Part shown: piece by piece, positions 1 through 10,160 of the stretch
Layout of the letters: every line of letters begins with the position of its first letter
Numbering within the stretch: the stretch's first letter is position 1
NCBI GenBank assembly: GCA_965261925.1
Contig: OZ253486.1
Span: forward strand, 3,348,001 to 3,412,000
Direction of reading: 5' to 3'
From: Bin87 sp965261925
GTDB lineage: Bacteria; Chloroflexota; Dehalococcoidia; Lucifugimonadales; UBA3495
Length of the DNA: 64,000 bases
Notes under the pieces: model-generated
Database searches by the model: none
What the model saw: the letters and a program-made list of their open reading frames with translations, nothing else
What the model was told of the DNA's origin: nothing
Position numbers and translations under genes: made by a program

Positions 1-930
1 CCGCCATATTCAGCCAGCTGGCGTGTTTGGGAGTGTGGTGAAACTCCAACCGTTTCACGATGCGCCGCGCCTCAGCAGCCGGAAAGGTCTCGTAAAGAGA
101 AGCCATGCGGTGGGTGTTCAGGTTGTCGAGCACCACCCGTACCACCGGAGCGTGGGGATAGGCCACATCCACCAGCCAGCGCATCTGGTGGGCGAAGTCC
201 GGCATATTGCGCCGTTCGGTGATCGCCACGTGGCGCCAGCCCGCCTGAGGCTCACAGGTCAAGAAGAGATTGCGGGTGCCGCCGCGCCGATACTCGTAGT
301 CCTGGCGTCGCGGGCGTCCCGGCGGGGCGGGCAGTGGCGGTCGGGTATCGGCCAGCAGTTGGGTGGAGGTCTCGTCGAAGCACACCACCGGCCGGTCGGG
401 GTCGTAGGGTTCGGCGTAGAGGTCCAGCACGTCCTCCATGGCCGCCACGAACTCCCCGTTCACCTTGGGGATGCACCACTGTTGCTTCCGCCAAGGCTGG
501 AGGATGTTTTTTTGAGCCGCAGCCGCACCGTCTCATACGACAGGCTTTCCACCAACCCCAACTCCACCGCCTGGTCGGCCAGCAACCGCAGGGTCCAGTG
601 GTCATGGCCCTCGGGCGCATCACTGCACGCCAAGGCAATCAGGTAGGCTTCGCCACGATCATCCAACTTCCGGTACCGATTGGCTTGAGGATGGTCGTGC
701 AGCACGCCATCCAGTCCCTCCTCAGCGTAGCGCCGTTTGGTGCGTAACACCGTGCGCGGCGACGTGTCCAGCGCTGCCGCCACCTGGCTCGCGCTCCATC
801 CTTCGTCAGTCCGGAGCAAGATGCGCGCCCGAGTGATTACCCGAGCGGGATGCTGGCCGCTTCGGATCAATTGCCGCAGCCGTTCCTGCTCCTCCGATGT
901 CAACTGTACTCCGTACTTCTCCTGAACCAT
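1..930 (-). CDS. IS630-family transposase, cut by window edge, two frames joined by a poly-A slip
   Basis: Transposase that cuts and joins IS ends. Translation starts at 930. The first 140 or so residues hold a helix-turn-helix region typical of IS630 (residues RTDEGWSASQVAAAL). The frame then breaks at a run of seven A on the coding strand (507-513). A -1 slip there reads on as KKNILQPW and leads into the catalytic domain, where FDETS (first Asp) and LDNLNTH (second Asp) are visible. The window ends at LNMA, just before the expected Glu of the DDE triad, so the gene continues outside. A_AAA_AAA is a known frameshift signal in IS elements, so this is probably programmed rather than a mutation. 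The left end of the element is not in the window and the right end was not identified. Confidence 0.8.
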
Positions 931-1255
931 GGATCCTGCACCTCCCGCACCGCTGTTTCCCAGTCAGTGTAGGCATGTTGCTCCGCATCAACTCACTTAC
1001 GCCAATACAGGTTTGACTGAGTACTAGCCTGCTCCAATCCGCGCGCGGACATGACCATCAAACTGGGCGGCGCGGTGCGGGCGTGCAACCAGACAGGGTT
1101 GTACAAGCATCTGAAGAACAACAGGACCGGCAAGAATGATTGACGCGGGACAGTGATCCCGGCTGCAGACGGATTGCGAATTCCGCTGCCTGGATGTTCC
1201 GGCCAGCGAGGGAACGAATCCATACAATGACTCGTACAATACTGGCCAATGCTGA
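931..1255. other. Intergenic stretch, no gene recognised
   Basis: This lies between the IS630 start and the exonuclease stop. It contains one copy of the motif TTGACGCGGGACAG (about 1140), which also occurs near integrase-IS ends at 21929 and 31330, so part of it may be IS-derived. No supported coding region was found. Confidence 0.4.
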
Positions 1256-2416
1256 TCAGGCAATAGCCGGCTTGACCCTACACTTGCTTATGAACTCTGC
1301 CGCTCGCATTATCGGTACACCATTACTTCTAGCTTGCTTTGCTTTGCCGCTCATTGACGCGGGGTCGCTGGCTACCAGCAGCTTGCAGTCTCTCGTGATG
1401 CTCCGAACCGGCTGGAACCCATTCCTCGCCGCTATGGCTTCTATTTCCGGCCTCGTGACTGCTTTGCCGTCGAGAATCGCTTCCCCGGTGAAGCAAATCT
1501 TCGCGTTGACTGGTAGGGCAGTGTCCGTTGGGTAGTCGGTAGGTTCTGGTAGGTTGATGTCGCCGATGTTCAATGACCGGCACAGCGTCATCAACAGTTC
1601 ATGTTCTGACCGCGAGATGGCGCCATCTCGTTGTGCGGCTGCCATCACCAAATGCACGTACTGCCGGTGAATTCTCTCCGTTTCATCAGGCAACAACCCG
1701 TAGGCTTCCGCCAGTTCACCCATATGCTGCCGTTCTTGGTCGGTGAGAATGTGGTCGTCTAGGACATGATCCAAGGCATCCAAGTAGGCCAATTCGGCTT
1801 CGACCAGAAAACTCAAGTTGCCCAGGTCCGCGACGTGTGAAAGGCGACTTCTAGTTACTCCGCTTTGGGCTGGCCGTCGTGTAGTACGCGGGATGTGCCG
1901 CAGACCGTGGGTCGTAACTCTGGCTATTGCGCATTCCGAAGTGTCGTCATCTATGTATTGCAGCAGCTTTGCTGTCGCCAGGGCGTCGCTGTAGGCTTGA
2001 TGTGTTTCTGACAGTGATACTCCGTAATTTGCGCAAGCAGATGCGAGTTTTAGACCAGTGGCGCGCAGCGTACAGCGTCCGCGCCCTGAGTCGAAGGAAC
2101 TGTCCAGTCGGTCATACTCCTGCTTCAGGATCCTGACATCGAAGGACAGGTTATGAGCCACCAGGACTGCACCGGTTAATCGGCGCGCCAGTGCCGTTGC
2201 GATTTCTTCAAAGGTCGGAGCCGTTTCCACCATGCTTGGCGTAATGCCATGGATACTGGTAGGCCCGATATCACGTTCGGGATTGACCAGGGTTTCAAAC
2301 TCATCGATGATTTCGCCGGTTTGCGGGTTGATAGTTATGGCAGCGATTTCCACTATCCGGTCGAATTTGCCCAGGCCGGTGGTTTCGGTATCGATGACAA
2401 CGGTTCTGAGGTTCAT
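1256..2416 (-). CDS. DnaQ-like 3'-5' exonuclease with C-terminal BRCT domain
   Basis: Predicted 386-residue DEDDh exonuclease, probably trimming DNA 3' ends in repair or replication. Motif ExoI is DTETTG near residue 10, ExoII is HNLSFDVR near 90, and ExoIII is HQAYSDA near 140. The middle part (about 190-290) is helical and acidic with a TerB-like look. The last 80 residues match a BRCT fold (starting AKICFTGEA), as in bacterial ligase or PolIII epsilon-like proteins. The ATG at 2416 is preferred because GGAGG lies 10 nt upstream. A longer reading frame to 2509 would run into the neighbouring IS5 end. The IS5 at 2493-3309 lies just upstream and may have separated the gene from its promoter. 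Confidence 0.8.
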   Translation of the reverse strand: MNLRTVVIDTETTGLGKFDRIVEIAAITINPQTGEIIDEFETLVNPERDIGPTSIHGITPSMVETAPTFEEIATALARRLTGAVLVAHNLSFDVRILKQEYDRLDSSFDSGRGRCTLRATGLKLASACANYGVSLSETHQAYSDALATAKLLQYIDDDTSECAIARVTTHGLRHIPRTTRRPAQSGVTRSRLSHVADLGNLSFLVEAELAYLDALDHVLDDHILTDQERQHMGELAEAYGLLPDETERIHRQYVHLVMAAAQRDGAISRSEHELLMTLCRSLNIGDINLPEPTDYPTDTALPVNAKICFTGEAILDGKAVTRPEIEAIAARNGFQPVRSITRDCKLLVASDPASMSGKAKQARSNGVPIMRAAEFISKCRVKPAIA

Positions 2417-2492
2417 CGCTGCTGGTCCTCCGGTGGCGCGATACGGATGCTTGCGTCCTGCGCCAGAAATGCGTGCATCTGCGTGTCTCTTA

Positions 2493-3309
2493 CTAGGTAG
2501 TGTTGACATTTGGACTTGGGTACAATTGCCCCATGGCGAGTATAACCATACCTTCAGACCAATGGGCGAAGATTTTGCAATTCCTGCGGGATTGCCCTGA
2601 CGTGTACGTTGGCGACGCGGCGGAATGCCAGCGGTTTGTCGAGGGCGTGCTGTGTATGGATCGCTCCGGAGCGCAGTGGCGACTGCTGCCGGCCGAGTAT
2701 GGCAACTGGAACACCATCTACAAACGGTTCGCCCGGTGGTGCGACCGTGGCGTCTGGGAGCGAATGCACCAGCATTTCAGTACGGAACCGGACCTGGAAT
2801 ATCTGGTCATCGACAGTACGGTGGTTCGAGCGCACCAGTGCGCTGGGGGAGCCCCCGCAAAAAGGGGGCAATCAGCGCAAGCCCTGGGCCGCAGTCGCGG
2901 CGGGTTCAGCACGAAGGTTCACGTGAGCGTGGACGCTCTGGGCAACCCCCTGCGGTTCACGTTGACGCCGGGACAGCAGCATGACATCACCCAGGCGGAA
3001 ACCCTGCTCACCGGCTACCGGAGCGAGTACGTAATCGCGGACAAAGGATATGACGCGCAGGACTTCGTCGACCATTTGGCAGAAGAGGGCATGGTGGCAG
3101 TGATCCCCCCACGGTCCAACCGCAAAGCGCCACGGGATTACGATAGACCCTTATACCGAGAACGCCACGTGGTAGAGTGTTTCATCGGCAAGATCAAGCA
3201 CTACCGCCGGGTATTTTCCAGGTTTGACAAATTGGCCAGCCGATACCTTGGCTTTCTGCAATTCGCTGCCGCCCTCATCTGGCTACGATGAAATGTCAAC
3301 ACTGCCTAG
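2493..3309 (+). mobile_element. IS5-family element, copy 1 (IS427/IS1031-like)
   Basis: Ends are near-perfect 19 bp inverted repeats: left starts CTAGGTAGTGTTGACATTT and the right complement is CTAGGCAGTGTTGACATTT. Both ends abut CTAG, so the target duplication is within that palindrome. It carries one intact transposase. A related but damaged copy lies at 22943-23772. Confidence 0.9.
2533..3291 (+). CDS. IS5-family transposase (intact)
   Basis: A 252-residue DDE transposase. The N-terminal half has the conserved block RSGAQWRLLPAEYGNW. The first catalytic Asp is in LVIDSTVVRAH, the second in VIADKGYD, and the Glu lies in the family signature YRERHVVECFIGKIKHYRR. Start ATG 2533 is chosen because upstream sequence is the IS inverted repeat. 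The TGA stop overlaps the right inverted repeat. No frameshift, unlike most other IS5 copies in this window, so it could still be active. Confidence 0.9.
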   Translation: MASITIPSDQWAKILQFLRDCPDVYVGDAAECQRFVEGVLCMDRSGAQWRLLPAEYGNWNTIYKRFARWCDRGVWERMHQHFSTEPDLEYLVIDSTVVRAHQCAGGAPAKRGQSAQALGRSRGGFSTKVHVSVDALGNPLRFTLTPGQQHDITQAETLLTGYRSEYVIADKGYDAQDFVDHLAEEGMVAVIPPRSNRKAPRDYDRPLYRERHVVECFIGKIKHYRRVFSRFDKLASRYLGFLQFAAALIWLR

Positions 3310-3310
3310 T

Positions 3311-3570
3311 CCAGCCCTACATCGCTCGTCTGTAGCAGGGTCTCCCGGCAAGAAACGGAGGGTGCGGGACCATGGCTGTAGATTTCGTTCAACATGTGAT
3401 ATGCGACCATTATGCCAAAATGTCAACAGCGGCTGATTGTCGTTGACGACACACTCAAAATATTGCTGCACCCGAGCACCGGGTCTACGCGATCACCTCG
3501 CATGTAGGTCTTTGCTTCATTCTTGGCTAGGCCATGGAAAGGATCGATATGCAGACCATCCAGCATATTC
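3311..3570 (-). pseudogene. Decayed coding fragment of unknown function
   Basis: Between the IS5 and the helicase gene, minus-strand frames give protein-like pieces (GLHIDPFHGLAKNEAKTYMR, then VQQYFECVVNDNQPLLTFWH) in different frames. The pieces look like parts of one gene that lost its reading frame and was cut at its far end by the IS5. No family is recognised. The rest of 3571-3662 shows nothing. Confidence 0.3.
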
Positions 3571-3662
3571 CAGGGAGCGCCTCGATCGTTTCAGTGTGCC
3601 GTTCCCGCATCAACAGACCCTTGGGCATGTAGAGGTCGGATGGACTTGGATCGACGCCCGGT

Positions 3663-6435
3663 TCACCGCCTTACCATGCTGGCGCTGCACAGGGACGAAT
3701 GGTCACAGTCTCCGCACCTTGGCGGTGTCGGTTGCTTTTCCAGCTTCATCTGGCGCAATGCAGATGTGGCGGCAATGGTCTGGGTTTTGATATCTTCCAC
3801 CAAATCGTCTTGCACCGGCCTGGGGTGCCGAGCACGCTCATCCAGTTCGTAAATCTCCAGGTGGTCAGCGTTCCGACCCGTCAACTGTCGGTATCCCAGA
3901 GCGTAGGTGTTTAGTTGGGCCTCCGTTACGGATTCGTTCTGCGTGCGTTGGTTGGACTTCAGGTCCACAATGGTGACTTCTTCCGTGTCGGTGCGTCGCA
4001 CCAGGTCGATACGTCCCTTGATGCTGATCCCTTCGGGCAGATTTACCATCACGTCTTGCTCCGAAAACTCGATGAGGTGCATCTGATCCGCGTTGTCCGT
4101 GATGTAATTGGTCAGGTTACGGGCGGCTGAGCGTTCCAAGTTATCCCGTACTTCTCGATTGGCGTAGGGCAATCTCAAGTGTCGCTCAACCAGTCCCGGT
4201 ACGTGGCTCACGTCCATTGGCTGACCCCGTAGATGGCTCTGATGGACTTCGGCCAGCGCGTCGTGCAACGATTTCCCGTACCCCATGGGCAACGCGACCG
4301 GGCTATCGAATCCGTACAAAACCTTGAGCTTGAATTGGTACTGGCACTCCAGCAGGTACTTCAGGTCGCTGAAAGAAAACTCCACGTTGGCGACTTTAGA
4401 TTGCGCTTCCGGCTTGGCCTTGGGACGATTGAAATAATCGGGCTTGCGACGCCTCACCCACCTGGAGGCGAGAACGTCATCCCAGAACGGCGACTTACGA
4501 CGGTTGTTCTTGGGGCGGGTATGGGGCGCCCAAGTCATGTGCAGGTACTTTTGACTTCGGGTCATGGCTACGTAGAACAGTCTTCGCTCGTCATCCACTG
4601 AGCCGTCGTAGCGGTCCGGACTGGCGACGGCGGTTTTGGGGATTACTTGCCACAGGTCGCTGACATGCCCACGGGCGGGGAATATCCCGTTCTGAAGCGC
4701 AGGCAGGAATACCACCGGCCACTCGCGCCCCTTGGCCTGGTGAACGGTGGAGATACGGACGGCGTTGGGCGTAGCGTAAGGGTTGCTGCTTTCGCCGTCG
4801 CTGTAGAGGTCGGGAGCGTTGTAATAGATGTACGCGGCGAATGTGCTTAGCTTGTTCTGCCCGCCTGAACCGTTGTTGATCGATTCCCAGTCGCCGATAA
4901 GTCTGCTGAAAGCACCAAGATTGAACATAGCTGCTTCGCCCAGCTTTTCAGGCATCAACTCTTCCCTCACCTGGAGTTGCTCCAGCAAGTTGAGGTAGAT
5001 AGCCTGCAAGCTTATCGCCCGGTCCGGAGCCGCGGCGACTTGAGCCTTCACCGTGTTGGCGTAGTCCAGCGCTCGTTCCACGTTGGCCGGTTCGAGACCG
5101 AGACGGTGGTTGAGCAACTGCTCCCTGAGGCCGTCAGCATCAGGCGGCGCGATGTCGCGGACCGCTTCGTCCGCCAGATAGTGAAATAGCAGCCGCGCAG
5201 CTTCGGCTTCGTAGGTTGCGAAGAGATCAGCCAGGCCCTGGACCACAAAAGGTATGTCCGCCTCCCTGAGGGCGCTTGTTATCTTGGAACCCTCGTTCCG
5301 CACGCTTCGGAGCAGTACGGCCATGTCGGAGTAGTCGAGACCGCGCGCTTTTCCGTCAGAACTGTCTTTGAACACAGTGCCACGGAGAGCCTCGATGGTA
5401 TCGGCGATGTACCGCGCCTCGTCTTCCGGAGTGTCCATCGCCAGGGCAACCACATCGCCGGTTTCGTCCGCTTGCGCCTCGGCAGATTGCATCGCCTTGT
5501 CAAGCCTGTTGTCCAACTTGGCGATGAAATCCCGGGCGGTTTCGATGATCCCGGTGCTGGACCGGAAATTCTCCTGAAGGCGAATCGGAGTTACCTCCGG
5601 ATAGCGGTCCTGGAAGGTTACGATATTGCTGACCGAACTGCCCCGCCATTGGTAGATGGTCTGGTCATCGTCGCCGACTACGCAGAGGCCGGCGCCCAGG
5701 GTCGTGGATCAGACGGATCAGCCGTTCTTGGATGGGGTTCACATCCTGATATTCGTCCACCACCAGGTACTTGATGCGGTCGACCAGACGTGCGCGCAAT
5801 GCTTCATTGTGGCTCAGCTCTCCGACGGCCTGGATTAGCATCTCGGAGAAGTCCAGATAGCCGTCCCGGTTCAGTTTGTCGCGGTAGGCTGCCAGCCCGT
5901 CGATAACGGTGCAACCGTCCAGACCGGACTGATCGATATCGTCTTCCCTGAGAGCGGAGAGGGCTTGAATGTATACCTTGAGGTCGGTACTGCGCCAGGT
6001 ATAGCGCCGGAGAGCGTTGCCGTTAAGCCTGGCCGAGGTGGTGAGACCGGTCATGCGGCTGTAGCGGGTAATGTAAAGGCGTTGGCGGATTTCATCCAGC
6101 GCTTCGTACTTCAGGAAGGCTGGGACTTCCGTTTGGAGCAGGTCTTGGCAGAAGCTATGGATGGTGCCGACATACATCTCTGCCATTCCGTTTATTTCGT
6201 GGCCAACGGCTTCCGTGGCGCGTCGAACGACTCGTTCCTGCAGCTCGGCCGCGGCTTTGTTGGTAAAAGTGAAGGCGACGATGTTGGCCGGAGCCAGCGG
6301 GTCTTCACTCCTCGTCAGCAGGTGGGCGATGCGTTGGGCCAGCACTTCGGTCTTGCCGGAGCCGGCACAGGCGATGATTTGCAAATTGCGGCCGGTGTGG
6401 GTGACGGCCCGCTGTTGTGCAGCGGTGAGTTGCAT
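3663..6435 (-). pseudogene. UvrD/PcrA-type helicase fused to Fe-S RecB/Cas4-like nuclease, one frameshift
   Basis: A roughly 924-residue superfamily 1A helicase-nuclease. Read from 6435: Q-motif (LTAAQQRAV), Walker A ACAGSGKTEVL, motif Ia FTFTNKAA, motif II VVDEYQDVNP, then motif III VVGDDDQTIYQWRG, motif V STVHQAKGREWPVVF and motif VI FYVAMTRSQKYL. The C-terminus is a PD-(D/E)XK nuclease (GRIDLV, IVDLKSNQ) with four cysteines (LLECQ, then CGDCDHSSLC) as in the Fe-S nucleases of AddB and Cas4. Likely role is DNA end processing in recombination repair. The frame breaks once near 5697, at GGG on the coding strand, between motifs II and III; one base must be skipped. All motifs on both sides are preserved, so a sequencing indel is as likely as real inactivation. 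Confidence 0.75.
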
Positions 6436-6545
6436 GGTGCTCGTCCGTTCCTCGTGCGTGGTTCGGGCGGCAATTTAGCAGTAGGCGCAGGTTATGGCAA
6501 GTCAGGCGTGGCTACCAGCTATGGAGGGAAGGTGATAGACGACAA

Positions 6546-6770
6546 TTAGTCCTGCCGGTGCGTTGCCTCAAATCAAATATTAGTGAACTTCGGTTGCACA
6601 AGATCTCCTGGCAGATCCAGCCATGACATTCGAGATACCCTGGCCAGCCTCGTCGGCAAAACCCGCCGCAACGCATCTGAGAACCTGATTTGTACGTGCG
6701 CCGCTCCAGCGGCCCCCGTCTTATTGATACCCGCGGTGGTTCGCCCAAGGGTCATTACGTAAACCGCTCC
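6546..6770. repeat. Mosaic of IS ends, inverted copy at 43430-43620
   Basis: Contains an outer end like that of the integrase-core IS (GTTGCCTCAAATC near 6563), then about 170 bp that is homologous in reverse orientation to 43430-43600 (shared CTCCTGGCAGATCCAGCC and CCGCCGCAACGCATC). It ends in a dispersed motif, GGTTCGC then CAAGGGTCATTACG (about 6743-6768). No open frame. Probably the remains of one or more IS. Confidence 0.6.
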
Positions 6771-6818
6771 GTGCGGGAATTCCGCGCACAGGCCAGACAA
6801 TGAGGTGGTCCACCTCAC

Positions 6819-8537
6819 TAAGCCCAAATCCACCGAAGGGATGCGTGGGGGCTGGTGACGGAGGGGATGCGAAGCGTGGATGATGGGCTGCAGTGCCCTG
6901 ACCCCGCCGGATTTGGGCGGGTGCGGGTCGAGACAGCTACACCAGAGGGATGTTGACGGCTCGCAAGCGGCGGCGGAAGGCGAGATCGTCGGGCAGATGG
7001 CAGCTGGAGACACGCGGTGCCCAGCCTGACGCGGGACGGCCAGGCGGTTGAACGGTCTGGAGGAGAGGGCAGACGCCGAAGGCGGCGTCAGGAAGGCAGT
7101 GGCAGGGCTCTCAGCCGGGACAAGGCACGACTGAACTGGTTTTCCCAGGGCCAGTGTTGGGGCAGATGCAGGGTGAGGCGGCGGGCCTTGCGGGTGAGGC
7201 GTCCGGCTAGGGAGAAGAAGCGTCGCCGCAGGGTCTTGGTGGTAACCACCAGCTCGCCCAGACCGATGCGCGCCGTCCAGCGAGCCAGATTGTGGGCGAT
7301 GACCTGCACCGCCAGCCAGGCGGCGTTGGCGGCGAAGCGGCCGGAGGGGAGATGGTTGAGGCCCACGCCGTACTTCAGGTCGCGGATGGCGTTCTCGATC
7401 TCGGCATGGCGGCGATGGTCGGCCTCCAGTTCCAGGGTGTCGCCCTCCCGGTCGGTGATGCAGGCGTGATAGCTGTAGTCCGTAAGCAGCGCCAGTTGGG
7501 AACCGGGCGTGGGCTCGACCCTGCGTACGATGAGCCGCGTTGGCGCGGCGTCGGGCTCATGCTGGAAGGGTGTGTATTCAGTCTCGGCCACGTCAGCGGC
7601 GCCGTCCATCCAATAGGGGATCGGCGTCCAGTCCGTCTCGGGTATGGCCTCGATGAGGTTGCGCAGGCTTTGGTGCTGGCGGACGGTTATGGAGAAGCGG
7701 ACGTCCATCTTGCGGCAGACGGCGACCATGGCGTGGGTGTAGAAGCCGCTGTCGGCGCGGACGGTGAGTTGTCCCGTGGCTCCGGCGTAGCGCACCCGGC
7801 CCACCGTCTCCCGCAGGAAGTGGTCCGCGCCCCGCGCGGTGTTGGCCCGGCCCTGGCGCAGCCGCACCATCAGCACGTCGCCGGTGTCCGCGGCGACGGC
7901 CAGCAGCGGGTGATAGCCCCGCTGGCCGGTGTAACCATGGCGACGGGCGCCCTCCTTGCCCAGTCCGTAGGTCTCGCAGACGGTGGAGTCCAGGTCGATG
8001 GTCAACGGCTCGTCGCCGGGTCCTGCGCCAGCAGCCCAGGCCCGCGCCAGCAGTTCCCGGCTCACCCGATCCAGTTGGCGAACATGACCCCACCGGAAGC
8101 TGCGCAGAAAGGTCCCCAGGGTGGATGGCGCCTTCACCGCACATCCCAGCACCCGTGCGGTGCTGCCGGTGCGCAACACGTCGGCGTCATCGATGCAGTC
8201 GCCGCCGGCCAGTGCCGACGCCACCAGCGTCAGCATCTTGTCTCCCGGGTTGGCTCGACCCGGCGCATCTCCCAGGTCAACATGGCGGTCCACCAGTTCA
8301 CCCAGACCCAGATGGTGGGCCAGGGTAACCGGCAGGAGCAGTCCGGCATTGGCCACCAGACGGTGGTCGTCGAAGGCGACGTGGATGCGGTCAGGGTGGT
8401 TGCGTGGTAGCATCTTTTGGGTGCTCCTCGTTTTGGGTTGGTTTTCTGTTTCAAAAACCATTATCCCCGAAGCCGGGAGCACTTTCTCATCCCCTCAGCA
8501 CGCCGCCAGCCTCATCTTGTCGGTGGATTGGGGGTAA
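6819..8537 (-). mobile_element. IS1380-family element, complete copy
   Basis: Bounded by inverted repeats TAAGCCCAAATCCACCGAAG (left) and the complement of CGGTGGATTGGGGGTAA (right). It holds one long intact transposase. Further ends of the same family are at 42832, 43727, 45481 and 31152. No clear target duplication was found. Confidence 0.85.
7088..8413 (-). CDS. IS1380-family transposase (intact)
   Basis: A 441-residue DDE transposase of group 1. The start is ATG 8413 with GAGGAG 10 nt upstream. Visible features are DLDSTVCETYG (first Asp), LTVRADSGFYTH (second Asp) and HRRHAEIENAIRDLKYG (Glu). The basic C-terminus TKTLRRRFFSLAGRL is shared by three broken copies in the window, which makes this the reference copy. 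The frame is open throughout, so it may supply transposase for the defective copies. Confidence 0.9.
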   Translation of the reverse strand: MLPRNHPDRIHVAFDDHRLVANAGLLLPVTLAHHLGLGELVDRHVDLGDAPGRANPGDKMLTLVASALAGGDCIDDADVLRTGSTARVLGCAVKAPSTLGTFLRSFRWGHVRQLDRVSRELLARAWAAGAGPGDEPLTIDLDSTVCETYGLGKEGARRHGYTGQRGYHPLLAVAADTGDVLMVRLRQGRANTARGADHFLRETVGRVRYAGATGQLTVRADSGFYTHAMVAVCRKMDVRFSITVRQHQSLRNLIEAIPETDWTPIPYWMDGAADVAETEYTPFQHEPDAAPTRLIVRRVEPTPGSQLALLTDYSYHACITDREGDTLELEADHRRHAEIENAIRDLKYGVGLNHLPSGRFAANAAWLAVQVIAHNLARWTARIGLGELVVTTKTLRRRFFSLAGRLTRKARRLTLHLPQHWPWENQFSRALSRLRALPLPS

Positions 8538-8548
8538 CGCTGGGCTCG

Positions 8549-8735
8549 TGTTATAGCGTGTAAACAGCGAATGGCTGGGCGGTGAGCCGGTGCAGCCCCA
8601 GGTCGTCGAGGATGAGCAGCTATGGGGACAGGAAGGACCGGAAGGTACGGTCCGCCGAGTTGTCGACCCTAGCCTGAGCCATGGCCTTGAAGAAGTCGGC
8701 GGCGTGGCTGAAACGCAAGTTAGTGGCGATCCCGC
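8549..8735 (-). pseudogene. Fragment of IS21-type helper ATPase (istB)
   Basis: Minus-strand translation reads LRFSHAADFFKAMAQARVD and then LLILDDLGLHRLTAQ, the Walker B region of IstB. A stop codon lies just before LLILDD. Both ends of the gene are missing. It differs from the IstB at 34448 and 56594, so it derives from a different IS21-group element. Confidence 0.7.
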
Positions 8736-8743
8736 ATGTTATT

Positions 8744-8782
8744 AAAAGCACGGCGTGCCTTTTCAACGCACACCGTGCTTTT
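8744..8782 (-). terminator. Rho-independent terminator of the AlbA_2/GHKL gene
   Basis: A 10 bp perfect stem (AAAAGCACGG with CCGTGCTTTT) around a 19 nt loop, directly after the stop codon at 8783. On the minus strand it ends in TTTTAATAA. Confidence 0.75.
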
Positions 8783-10160
8783 CTATTCGTTTTTCTCATA
8801 GCGGACATTACGGCCGCGGGTTCCCACGCGACGTAAGGCTGCCTCGGACACCAGCCGGTTCAGCAGTCGGTAGGCCTGGGGATACGTGATGTCGCATAGA
8901 TTGGCCGCGATCGTACGTGAAATGGAACCATGCTCCTCAACGTACCGGCGCACCAGCTCGCCATGCCCAGCGGGTTCAACACGTCGCCGCTGGTCACCCG
9001 CACCGTCGCCGATTCGCCGGGCCGCGTCCTCCGACAATTGGTACCAATGCCGCTCCCTTACGCCCTGCCCAGAAATCAGGCCTCGCCCCTCCAACCGTTT
9101 CAGGACATCCTGCGCTGCGACCTCCTCCCTCTGCAGGACCGCAGCTGCGTTGAGCGCCGTCATCCGACCCTCGCGTGCCAACGCGGTCAGCACCAGCAAG
9201 TCCTCCAGGGAGAGTGGAAGTGGGGAGCGCCCTTCCTCAACCACCAGCCGTACCAATCCCAGATTGGGCTCGCCTCCGGCCAGCGCCAGAGTGACGCCGG
9301 TCTCAGTGCTGCGTTCGTGGAGGGCGCGGCACGGCCGTTGCGCAGCTGCTCGTAGAATATGGTGTCAATGCCCCGCCCGGTGCGCTCCACGATGCCAGCG
9401 CGTTTGAGCGCGTCGGCCAGCAGTGGATTGCGCGGCCGCGGCGCCGTCACCAGCAGATTGTCCAACCGCACCCCCGCCGGAAACCCGCCGGGATTGGAGA
9501 CCTCCAAGCGGTCTGCTCGCCACTGGATATGCACCGCCCCCAGACTGGTGTAGTCCCGATGAACCAGAGCATTGGCGACGGCTTCCCGGAAGGCACGCTC
9601 CGCATACTCGGCGACACCAACGCGGGTCATACCAACCAACACCTCACGCTCCCGGTTGCGCGCCCGAAAACGGGCCGATAGTTCTTCCAGCACCCTGAGC
9701 AGCGGCCCGTGGAAAAAGTCGTTGACCAGCACGTCGGTGCCTGAGATCTCCTGGAAGGCGACCTCGTGGGTCGGTAGAGCAGAAGCCAAAACGTCTTCCC
9801 TTCCAAAGAGGAGCAGACCCAGCACTCTCACGGTTTCCTCACCGCCGCGGGATTCCAAGGCACCCAACGCTCTGGCCAGCTCAACGTTGCTGAGGTCAAG
9901 CAGCGCTTCATCCCCGCGAGTCCGGTTCTCGCGGATGGATCGGCGGTAGCGGTCGAACTCCAGCGGTTCCAGAGCTTCCATGCCCACGCCGTCCAGCGGG
10001 AGGGCGGAATGATCCAGCAGACCGTGATGAGCCTGCTGCGACTGCATCTCATGGAAATGGAAGGGTACACAAGCGGGTTTGCCGTCGCCTCCGATTGTCC
10101 GCCGCAGGTAACGCCCATCCGCGGTGCCAACAGGCTGGCGCATCGCCGGCACTTCCACCA

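Noticed and set aside
4653..4850. Plus-strand frames inside the helicase region
   Set aside because: They overlap conserved helicase motifs on the minus strand and show no features of their own.
7292..8410. Plus-strand frame of 372 residues
   Set aside because: Antisense to the intact IS1380 transposase; composition typical of a shadow.
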